From contig CM119264.1 in NCBI GenBank assembly GCA_051294375.1, positions 19,599,590 through 19,663,589 on the forward strand: a stretch of 64,000 bases of DNA, read 5' to 3'. Both the position numbers and the translations under genes were made by a program. This document shows, one piece after another, positions 14,301 to 26,300 of this stretch. This stretch comes from Paraspadella gotoi (taxonomy: Eukaryota; Chaetognatha). Within the stretch, counting starts at the first letter, position 1, and each line of letters begins with the position of its first letter. The notes under the pieces were generated by a model, which saw nothing but the letters and a program-made list of their open reading frames with translations, had not been told where the DNA came from and did no database searches.

Positions 14301-17300
14301 ATCTTAGCAGACATGTTTCGGCTCATAAATTCGAGCCTTCATCAGCGTTTTTGACAGTTGTAAATTTGAACAGATTTTGTGAGTTAAAGAAAGGGAGGGA
14401 GAGAGAGAGAGAGTGAAGAAGAAGTTCAAGGTTAAAGTTTCCAACAAAGAATTGAGAAAAGACAGTGGTCAGTGGTGAGGACAGATTTTAGACAAGGCCA
14501 GTTTGAATAAGTTGTGAAAAAGAAGTGAAAATTTGATGAGAGAGAGAGAGAGAGAGAGAGATAGAAAGGGGGAGAGAGAGAGAGAGAGGAAATATATACA
14601 ATTACATTTGGCAATGTACAACAGGGATAAAGATAATGGAAACTTGAAATGTTCTGACTAATAACAATTTGAAAATAAGAAATTGAAGATGAAAAAGAAT
14701 ATTGAAATTTGATATTTTTAGATTAGAGGGATAGATAAGTAAAGATTGTAGTGAAATATAAGGATTGAGAAAGAGCTCAAAATGAGCTGGGCCGCCCCCG
14801 GTCTCGTGAAGGAAAGGCATTGCTGACTGTGCCGGGTCATTGGCGTGTCATAGGTTGGGAAGATAATAGGATTGATCTCGTGTTAGCTGGCTCAGGTATT
14901 GTTCCCTGAGGAAACAAACCCAAGGCCACCCTAATATCCCTCTGGCCTGATACGCCTGCCGACGGCCCTCTTCTCACCTGACGGTGAGGTGGGCGGGTGT
15001 CCACTCTTGCCATTTTGTTGACAGGGATGGTGGAGTCCTCTTCATCCTCCTGCAGCCGTCGCTTGGGACGACGCCCAGCCCTCAGAGAAAGGGGCTGAGT
15101 TGCTGTTGGAGATTCGGAGGTGTCAGGTGCCCATCGGTTGACCGAAGGTCTCCGCCTGGCTCGTTGAGTAGGGACAGGGGAGTCATTGTGCGGTTGTGGT
15201 GGTGTGGGGTGTTCCACCACTGCTTTGATAAGCGAATCATAGTTTGGAGGGAGATCGAATCATCCTCCATCGCGGTTCAAAGAGGGTTCGAGGGCCTTGA
15301 TGTAAATGGCCTCTCTAATACCCCTTGAGAACCAGTTAGGGTCATGGGACAGCACGAGACAGTCTTCCTCTCTGAATCGATGACCACTGAGCGTTGCGTG
15401 CTCTGCTATAGCGGACATGATATGCCCACGCGCGTCTCTGTAGGGTCTTACGTGCTGCTGGAAACGGTCTGAGAGAGACTTGCCTGTCTCGCCCACATAT
15501 GCTGCTGCACAGGGTTGGTTGCCCGCCCCTGCACAGGCCGCCCAATAGACGGCTCCTGATGTTTTCGGTCTGGGGATTTTGTCTTTCGGTTTCACCATTT
15601 GCTCACGTAGGGAGCCGCGGGCCGTCACTGAGATGGAGATCCCCTGCTTTGCTAGCACCCGCACCAATAACTCAGTGATCCCCTGGTGGTAGGGGAGGGA
15701 CAAGTGGCCCACGTTCCTGGGTCGCTTCTGCTTATCTTCCAATTGCGCTGTGGTGGGCGCGGTAGATGTTTCAGCAGCAAGCTCCCCACCATCCTCCTGG
15801 GGGGCAGAGGATGGGACAGCGTCAGCGGTTACTTGGGTAGAAAGGATTATACCATGAAGTTGAAAATCAAATCTTTGTATATTAAATATTTTTTTTATTT
15901 CTAAACTACCTAATGAAATAATTTTTTAAAATAAGTTATTTTTTCTTTTATCAACTTTTGACGAGGAAGTCAAATCTGCGATCAAAATTAAAAAAGTCCA
16001 TATTAAAATGTTTGGATTTTTGAAGGATAGTACTATATATAAATATAATGTAAAAATTAAAAAATAAAAAAAATTTTTTTTTATAAATTTATGTTTAATG
16101 GTGGTACGCTGGTAAAAATTGACAAATAGAATTTTCATACGTGACTTTCACGAGGCACTACTAAGCAGTGATTTTTTAAAAGTAACTACTAAGTTAAAAC
16201 TACTTAGTACTCAAAAAGAATATCAGAGCAGAAAAAAATTAAGGTATTTTTAACCTCTTGTGTTTATGGAGCTGGAGCTCCGGAATGACTAGACCGACTT
16301 TCTTTAAAGTTACACATATGAATTCCTCTTTTAAAAGTCTTTATTTCCCATTCACAATTTTTTTAGAAAACATAAATATAAAACCCATAAATTAAGGCTA
16401 AAAAGTATCTTCGGTTTTTGGCAGATCTTCAAAAATGTTTTTGTAGTAACTCAAATGATGAATGTTTTTGACAACTTGTCTTTCGGGAGCTATAGCTCTT
16501 GAATGCCTGAACCGATTTTCTTTTAACTTACACATATGGATTTCCCATTTCAAAATCTACATTTATCATTTATAAATTTTTATAATATGTGAGTAAAACA
16601 AGGCGCAACCTAAGTTTGATGGGTGGCTTCTTTTTTTTGCACAGGTCTGTATAATGGAGTTTCAGTATTCTATATAATAAAGAAATATCTTTTAATTTTG
16701 GATCTTTCTTCAAGTTACAGCGATACAAATTATGCAAATTGTATATTCATATTTTTATTGTATTTCTGATTGACCACGTCATGATGTTAAAATAACTTTT
16801 TTTAAAAATATTTTTATATACAATATTTTTTTAAAGAATTGGGGACGTCTATTATCTCTGGCGGAATAACTGATGTTAAAGATGAGGAATCTAAAAGTGA
16901 CCTTGCAACTAAATATTTCTCAGATGGAAGACAAATAAGTGGTCAAAGAGAAGCAAACCTAAATTTTACTGAGGATTCGATTCCCCCTAGAAAAAATCGA
17001 ATTGCATTTTTTGAATCATCACTTAAAGATTTAACAGTTGCTGAAAATTCCAGTGTTTCGTTGTCCACAACTATATTTGAAAAATGGATAAATCATGAAA
17101 ACTCTCCTAAACACTTTATTTGGTCACACAATGATAGTGTTTTAGTAGATGGAACAAAAAGATGTTCCATTGAGGAATCTGAAGGTGCCATTACCTTTTA
17201 CAAATCTAAGGATGAGAATTGCTTGTCCTATTATTATCCGGATTCTGGAAAAGTTATTTTTATGATAACAAATATGAAAGATAAACTATATGGAGGCTAC

Positions 17301-20300
17301 AAAGTAGTAGGTTTAAATTCACAAGGGGATTTTGATGAAGCTATAGGAAACATCAACAAGAAGAGTGAGTTTACTTTCATGTTACAATTGCCTGGATCTT
17401 CTTTGATTAATTGAGATTGAATTTTGGTTATGAAGTCTTTACTTAAATCTGTTGTTTTCAAACCTAACAAAGCTACAGTGAATGCATGAAAAAGTAAAAA
17501 GTATTTTAAACTTATAAATATTTTTAATGAAGCTATAAATAAATGCATGAAATCATAGGCCCTGTTAAATTTATTAATATTTAACTCTATATTTATAACT
17601 AATATAAAAAAGAATTAAAGACACTGAATGCTTGTGTCAACTCATTATTAAGGTAGTTAGAGATTTCAAGTTTGGGTTTGAGATAAAATTTTCTAAAAAA
17701 TTCTTTTTTAGTTACTCCGCATATATACAATCTCTCATCAAAGTCTATTAAAATTTTTGGAGAACTTGGTTGTACATACTAAGAAATTTTTTTTTCATTG
17801 AAATGAAATAAAGTTAGTGGATTTATATTCATATTTATTATCTTTTATTTAGATAAGCAAATGGTAGGGAAGTGGAATTAAGTTTAAATGTAAAAGATCC
17901 ATCATCATTTTTTGTTTTGCCTGCAATATTTTGTCTTTATTGTAGCGGTAGTATTTCATGCCCCGTTACTCGTCTGAGATTCAGCAGAACCTATGGCGCC
18001 GAATTTAGGGTTAATAAATAATTTATATTAGTTATTCATAATAATGATGATAATGATAATTATTCATCAACATTTTAAAGGATTATAGTACTAACTTTTA
18101 TTTAATTTTCTGAACTTTGTCAGAATATGTTCTTAAAAATAAATTAAATGTATATGATAATAAATACCACAAAGCTTCAGTTTTACAACCCAATAAACTA
18201 ATTAAAAAAGTTACATTAAAAATCGCTTAAGCAGTAGAAGAAAAAAAATAATAACTTGATGTTAAAAAAGTATTCAATTTTGCAATAATATGTGGATAAG
18301 GAGCTAAGTGGGCTGGTCTTTAGATACTCTCTGTATCTTCCGTGCCCCCTGAGCAGCAATGGAATGGGTCCGGGCTTGGAACCACACTTGAGGGTTTTCT
18401 ATGCCCGCAAAGCGGTTTACGGCCGTTTTCATGCTTCCCGCAGGGTAAGTACTATTGGGGATCAATACCGGTACCCAATGGTCATGTGCTGATTGTATGC
18501 TTACAATTTTAATGTCTATACATCTATCATTATTTACAGAGCATAAGCTTTAATTTGAGACCTCTTCCAACTTTCTACGATTTTTTGTTAATTAATTATA
18601 AGTAAAAATCATAATTTAAAAAAAAAAATTTTAATCAATCAGTTTCTTTCAAACAGATTATTTCTTAAAAATAAAAGTACAAATATGTTCTAAAAATGCA
18701 GTTCTACTTATTAGGCGTTAAAATAATTTAATATAAAATTATTATAAAAGATTACCAATACAGATAATTAATTTTTTTTTTAAAAATGTGTGATATTTAA
18801 TTAAAACTTAATCTCAAATAAACTAACAGATAAATATTAGCTGAGCACTTTAATTCAAAATCATCCAGCTTTTAAAAGTAATTATATATTTTATTATTTA
18901 TCAAAAGAAAATTTATTTATAAAATTATATTATAATAATAGCTCACTCAATATTTGATATATATTATTAATAGACAAATGAGTAAAAATATTAACAAATA
19001 TAATGCTTTAACTTTTAGTACTTAATTAAAGTATATATTAATATTTTTCAAAATATTTTTTTAATTTTTAAAATTTTTTATATTAAAATGATTATTAATT
19101 AAAAAAAACTTCTTTTGAAGCCTAATAAGTAGAATTGCATTTTAAAAACATATTTGTATCTTTATTTTTAAGAACTAATCTGTTCAAAGGTACTAATTGA
19201 TTAATTTTTTTGAAAGAAAAAAAAAAAATTTTTACTTATATTTCAATAACGCAAAGTAATAAAAAGTTGGGAGAGGTTTCAAATTAAAGCTTTTGTTTTG
19301 TAGATATTGATAGACATATAGAAATTCAAATTGTAAGCATATTCACTAAACTACTTGAAAATTTTTAGAAAAAAATTTCAAAAACTTTAATTAGCATTTA
19401 AACAAAATCCTGCCTTTATCGAATTTTACTGACCTACCACATTAAGTGTCTCATGGGTATTCTTTAAGATTTTATAGGTTTCAGAGATGGCACTTTTTTG
19501 TTTCTTTCACATCCTCTCTGCCCTACCGTGTAATAATTTAGAAACATTATGCAAAACAAATAATTTTTTTATTCCTTGCAAGTTGAAAGTTATAATCGTA
19601 AAAAGTTCACAGTGTGTCAAAATTTTGATAAAACATGAATTTTAATCATAATATAACCCGCCCCTAAAAAACATTCACCAAAGGAAAACGTGAAGAGATT
19701 TTAACATTTTGAAAAGAGATACTTAAAGATAAGACATACTTATTTTTTATGTATAAATATCATTTATTTTAGTTTACTTTTACTTTAACAGGAAGAGGTA
19801 AAAGATAGCTTTGAAAATGATCTCCCGGCTCGATAGCCTAATGTTTTTGAATGAAAAATTTATAGCTTACTTTCTGGACAAAAGATAGCTTTGAAACTGA
19901 TCTCTCGGCTCAGTTAGCCTAATGTTTTTGAATAAAAAATTTGTATCCCATTTTCTGGACAATTTATAAAAAAGACTTTCAAAAATAACAATAATGTTTA
20001 TATTGTCTTAAAGCCCTTTAAAAACTGTACACTGAAGAGACAGTAATTATTGTTATGAGTTAGTGATAGAACCGTTCAATATAAGCAGTCTCTGAGCTTC
20101 GGATCAGGCTGTAACACCATGTTACAGGCGGGTTAAGCGTCCCGTCCCTCTAAACTGCTAGGCGGCCACCGGGCTAGAACCCCTGACCTTTGGGTTGGGA
20201 AGCGAATGACTTGCCTCCGGCACCAATGGTCGCTGATGAATGGTTGGTGGATTTTAGTCCACCATAATACTATGATACATTTGTTGATTCTGTAGTATAA

Positions 20301-23300
20301 AAAAAATTATTTTTTTAGGCCAAGTAAAAGTTATAAGATATAGATTTTAACTACCATACTTTTAAGGATAGTGGCTAAGTATATTTCTGTTAAGAAATTA
20401 TAATCAATATTCCTGAATAAATTTTTAACGGGCTTTCTTATGATACCCATATTAGCACTAATTAGTGAGATTATGATTGTTTAACAGAGCAAATTTATAC
20501 ATAAAAATGAGTATGTCTTGTCTTTATATATCTTTTTTCAAAATGTTAAAATCTACGAGTTTTCATATTGTGATTTTTTTTTATAGCGGCGGGTTTCAAA
20601 TGGTCACGCGGTACTCTTTGTCACTTGGATCGTTAAAAAAACATTTAATATTTATTGATATTTATTAATATTTATTGATACTTAAATATTACAATTTTCT
20701 GCATGAAAGAATGCCAATTTTTTTTTTTAATATTTATTTGTAGTAATTGAAAGAAATTTGAAAAGCTTAATAGTAAAAAAATATATTTGTTAAAAATATT
20801 TCTAAAAGTAGAGGGTATATAATTAAAATGTAACAATAATTTTAGTAAAACGTTGAATAAATATGAATCAAATTTAATATTTTATTGTGATTTAATTTTG
20901 TTTAATATTTTAGGTTCTGAAACAGTTGTCGATGAAACTCCTGCGACATTGTTACCACAAGTCTTTGGAAAAATTCAGCCTGCTACTGCAAATGAAAAAA
21001 TTCATGATGAAATAAGGTGAGATTAAATTTATTATTCAACTTGCCAATCTTTCTCTTCAAAGAAGAAATTACCATTATCTAGGATTCTTTTAATCAATAT
21101 ATTTTTTTTCCTTTCAGTATCATTTTTTATTTTTTTATTATCTATAGTTTAAACAAAGATAATAAACATAAACAAATAAATCAAAGATTTATACAATTAA
21201 AAAAATTCAGAAACTTGTTCCGTTTTATACACATAAGAACAATTTTTAATTGTTTACGTTTTAATTAATTAATTTTATTTAATTAACTGTTTTTTTCTCT
21301 CTATTTTATTGATTTCGATTACTCAGAATAGTCTAAGTTTGTTGATGATTGTTTTACGGAATCAACCTTGTTGTATTCGAATAAAATCGCATATACACTC
21401 CGTTAATATTTTTTAGTCGGATCTGCTATCAGCAGATCCCGACTCTATAATTCTCTTTGTCGGTCCGTCGGTCCGCCCCCTCAATCTTATAGGGCATTCA
21501 CTTATATCATGTCAGAATATCGAATTATGATAAATTATGCAAAAAAAAAAAGATGTCTGTCCATTCGTCCGTCCCACCTTAGCAAAAAACTCCAATTACT
21601 CGTGATTGGATGGATGGATTAGAATGAAATTTTGTGTGTGGGTGATTGAGTTGAATAAAAAGTTTTGATGGAATTGTGCGAGTGGAAATGAGTTTAAATG
21701 GAAAAAAACCAAAAAAAAACTATTTCACTATTTAAATGCCAATTACTCATAAGTGGACAAGTCGATTGACTATAAATTTTGTATGTGGGTAGAAAAGTGT
21801 GTGATTAAGCTGGAAATCAAGTTTCGATGGAATTGTCTGAGTGGAAATGAGTTTAAATGGAAAAAACTAAAAACCTTTTTCACTAATTGATTATGGTTCT
21901 TTTTCTTTTTATAATAAATGTAAATGCAAGATATATTAATTAATCAAATAATTAATTAATTAATAAATAATTATTTAATCTGTCAATTAATCAATCAATT
22001 ATTCAATCAATCAATTTATTTAGTTATCTATTAATTAATTATTTAATCAATTAATCAATCAAGCAAGTCAATCTTTATCGGCATTATCGTCATCGTCGCC
22101 ATCATCGTCGTCGTTGCTTTTGTCGTGGTCAGTGACGAAAAGACCTAAAAACAAACATTTCGGATTAAATTAATTAATTTAAATTATTATTTTAGTTTAT
22201 ATAGTTTGTATTAATTAATTAATTACCGCTAATGATCGTGGGTAGATCCGACATTGTTTGCTCAAACTTGTTTTAATAAATGCCGTTTTATTTACCATTT
22301 TCTTTTTTACTATTTTTTATCCTACAGTCTCGAAGCGTATTTTCAAGGCGTGCCTGCCCCTAGCACTAATTGGAGTTTTGGCGGAAAACAAATAAAACCT
22401 AACTCTAAATATGACGTTGTTACTGGAAAAACCAACAGCAAACTGATTATTAAAGAACCAGTTCCAGAGGATGATGGCGAATATTTGTTCACTACTACTA
22501 CTGAATTTGGAACATCTGAGGCAACTGGGAGACTCACAGTCATACGTAAGTTTTGAATAGCCCGTAATGATTAACATTTTAATTGTACGGAATGTTTTTT
22601 CTGCTGCATATAAAAGAATACTAAAAAGTATATAATTGGTAAAAACTATAACTTATCGTATAAGCACCAATTTCTTCGGTATTTTAATTTTTTTTAAATT
22701 CTATACTAAAAAAAACTGACTAAATTTAAAATACCATTTTTTTCTTTTTCTTTTGTTTATTGTCAACATGAAATTGATACCTATATATATAATATCCAGG
22801 CCCCAACTGCAATGTTTTTTTAAATAAAAAACTTTGTATTATTTTCTCTCTTTTCGTTGCTAAGTGAATATTAAGAAAGGTTTATTATTGTGCCAATACA
22901 ACGAAATAAAATTCGTTGTATTGGCACAATAATAAACCTTTCTTAATAAAAAACTTTTAAAAGTTTGTAAACGATAGCATTTTTTTACAGGCAGACTTCT
23001 GATTATCACTTTATACTAATATATTCGCCAGTAGAAGGTACTATCAAACTTTTTCAAAGGTTTTGTAATAATTTTATATCATGTTTTTAGGTAAGGCTGA
23101 ATTCTTTTTATGCTGTAAAAAAGCATATTAAAACGCGAAGTTAATGGGTTAAAACAAATAGCTTATTTATTAAATGAATGGATAATTTTTATATTGGTTG
23201 TACCAATTTCATATATTTGTTAGCTGCGCCACCGCCTCCTGCTCCTCCCCCGGCAAAAGATAAAACAAAAAGACCAAAGATTAAACGTGGAACTGTTCCA

Positions 23301-26300
23301 ACTATGGAGGTATTGCTGCTTTTTCTCTTATTTTTTTCTTTTTTGATCTTGTGGTATATGCTTTAACTTTTACAATAGATGCATGTCTTTGTAAAAAAAT
23401 CCACAATCTCCTTAGAATATGCACGTTTGTTTGTTAGAAAGAGAAAGTTATAATTTATTAAAACAATGACAGTTATTATTTATTGATAGAAATACCATTT
23501 AACACAGTACCTGTGGATAAGGCGCTAAGTGGGCTGAAGATGACTATCCGTAACTTCTATAACCCCCTTTAGTAGCCATGAAACGGGTCCTGGGCTTGGA
23601 ACCAGGCTTGAGGGGTTGCCACGCCCCCAAGGCGGCTTACGGCCGTCCTCACGCTTCCCACAGGGTAGGTACCGGGTTGGGATTGAACCCGGTACCTAGT
23701 GGTCATGAGCTGATGGCTTTACTCAATGAGCCACCGGGTCAGGACTGAAGGTGTCATGCTTATAGGCAATGCCCGACTACAGAAGAGAGTAAAGAGAAGG
23801 AGTAAAGTGAACTTTAAACCACTTTGGGCTGGGACGTTGCGACTTCTCAAGCCTAGCTCCAAGCCCAGGCCCCATTCCATTGGAGCTATGGATAGTAAAG
23901 CGTTTAAAGATAACAACATATAAAATGCTAATAAAATGGTACAACAACTTTAGGGTATTATAGAATTAAATTATTAAAATTTTAAAAAAATCATATTTAG
24001 CTTTTAAATATGAAATTAAACTCCTTTAAGTTTATTTTGTAATGTTTATTATCAAATACTATTTATTTTTGGAAGCTAATTATTTATAATTATAAATAAT
24101 TTTAAGTAAAAAATAAGCTAAAGTTAGAAAATAATAATTTGAAAATTTTGAAATCAGATTTAAATGACCTACAAAAAGTTAATATGAAAAAGTATATTCA
24201 ATTTTTTTAAAAATATTTCATTAAATTTGCTAAAAACGTTAAAATATATTTTTTATCTGATTTTTTATAATTTAGCCAAAAATATAGTTTTTAAAAATTT
24301 TGACTGACTTAATGATATAATTTTTTAAAAAGATTTATATTTTTATAATCAACTTTTTGCAAAAAATTCAAATCCGATTTAAAAAATTTGAAATTGTTAT
24401 TTATTTTTTTACTGATTTTTTTACTAGTATATAATAAAACTTAAAAATATATTTTTTAAAATATTTTTGTAGGTTTTTATTTATATATTTTGTATGCTAA
24501 TTATGAGTTCTAAAATTTTTTATTTGTTTTAATTATACCCTTTCGTGTTAAAAATCGTTATTTGCGACAAGAAAGATGAAAGTTTTAAAAAATGATCATC
24601 GCCGTCAAATTCTTCGGATTTTATTACAGTAAAATAATTTTGAACGAAATCTAATATTCCCCGATCTAATACTTAAGGTAGTCGTCTTTTCATACAATTT
24701 AAACTTTCTTTGAAATATTATACCACTTCATTGATAGGGAAGCCAGATACTCTGGGAGTGAATAAACGAGACTGTGAGAGAGTCTTGATTGAAAGCTGGC
24801 CTTAAACCACCAAAGCCTGTCCAAAGTCAGGGAAAGATAGCTTATTTATTAAATGAATGGATAATTTTTATATTGGTTGTACCAATTTCATCTAATATTT
24901 GGTTATCTTTAAACGCACTAATGGATCTTTAGCCAACATTAGCGCCAGCCGACCATATGAACATTAAATAAATCCGTTATAGGTATTAATTAAAACTTAG
25001 TACTCATAAACTTAGGGCTTTACTCAATGGACGATAGATTACAACTGAAAGGACAAAGTTTATTGGCAGAGTAAACCTGCCCACAGCGCAGACAAGGAGA
25101 ACGATAGAAACTGATTCAAAAATAAAAATATTGTAGTACTAGTACCCATACTTTTAGACCATCTTTTATTTGGAAACTTACCATAAAGTCTCGAAAAACG
25201 TATATATATATACATATCGTAAATCGATTCCATCTTCGATGGTATTACACAAAATTATAAATTTGATATTTAAAAATTCAGAAATTTATCTTAGATTATT
25301 ATTAAAGTTCGGGTAACCCGCAACCATTAAAAAGCAAAATTTTAAAGTTAGGAGAAAAACAATTTGATTTGTTTTGGCAACGAATTGTATTTAAGGCATT
25401 AAGCAAACATGTTTCGACTCTGTAGTTTAGAGTCTTCATCAGTGTTTTTCTCCTAATCAATTGTTTTTCTCCTAATTACTAAAACAACGAAAGTCGAAAG
25501 TCTTTACACAATTTTAAAGTTAAAATTTAAAATATTTATATATTTTTTTGTGTCAGTTTCGGTAGCTCTCGTTGAATTTTATTTGAATTCTTTTTCTATT
25601 TATATAATTTAAACTTTCTTACATGTCATAATTGTATTGATAATAATCTTGCATGAATATAGTATATGCTGGAGTGGTCCTCTTTTGAAGAAGAAGATGA
25701 ACCAGAACCGGTGGAGAAAATAGTTTATAGATCACCGCATGATGATTTCGAACCGGTGGTAGATGAAGAGCCCTCATTCCCAAAACCCCCGAAGGAACGT
25801 AAATTACAAAAGGTATTTTTTGGACTGAATTCTGTCATTACATGCTGTATCCGCTATCTCTCATCACTTTCCAGCATAAAAGTTAAGTATTCCTTTTTAA
25901 ATATTTTATAGCCAAAAAGTCTCACCACTGAAACTTCAACCGATGAAAAGGATCCAGATTCAAAAGCACGTCGAGAACAATATCCTGTCATCATGACTCG
26001 AATGCAAGACCAAACTGTAAAGGAAGGCGAGCCGGTTCGATTTTTCGTGGAATTTGTAGCTTGGCCTCTCCCGAAGGTAGGAAGAAAATTTAAAAGAAAT
26101 TAAAACCTATGGCTGCGCCAATACATGGGAAACGCTTTCAAGGAATTAAATTGATCTGCTACAACTGTGCAAAGGGTTCTTTTTCTGTCAAAATTATTCC
26201 ACGCATCTGAAAAAATTTACGCTTGGAAGATAAAGGATTAAATAATAATATGAAGTTTTCGGAAAAAAAGTAGATTTTTAGGGATAAACTAGTTTGAACA

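Larger units (their letters stand above)
14265..15856 (-). mobile_element. Penelope-like retroelement, 5'-truncated, with 15-bp target-site duplication
   Basis: The 15-bp sequence AAGTTGAAAATCAAA flanks it directly at 14250-14264 and 15857-15871. On the minus strand it carries the C-terminal end of a Penelope-like protein with a GIY-YIG domain, then a ~500-bp 3' region with GA microsatellites, then a hammerhead-ribozyme motif about 45 bp from the 3' end. The reverse-transcriptase core is absent, consistent with 5' truncation during target-primed insertion (inference). The GC content of the coding part differs sharply from the surrounding intron. Confidence 0.8.

Noticed and set aside
14984-15328. 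Plus-strand frame of 114 residues in the GC-rich island
   Set aside because: It is antisense to the Penelope-like protein, whose GIY-YIG motif fixes the coding strand.
18292-18492. 66-residue plus-strand frame
   Set aside because: It lies within a tRNA-like SINE copy in the opposite orientation.
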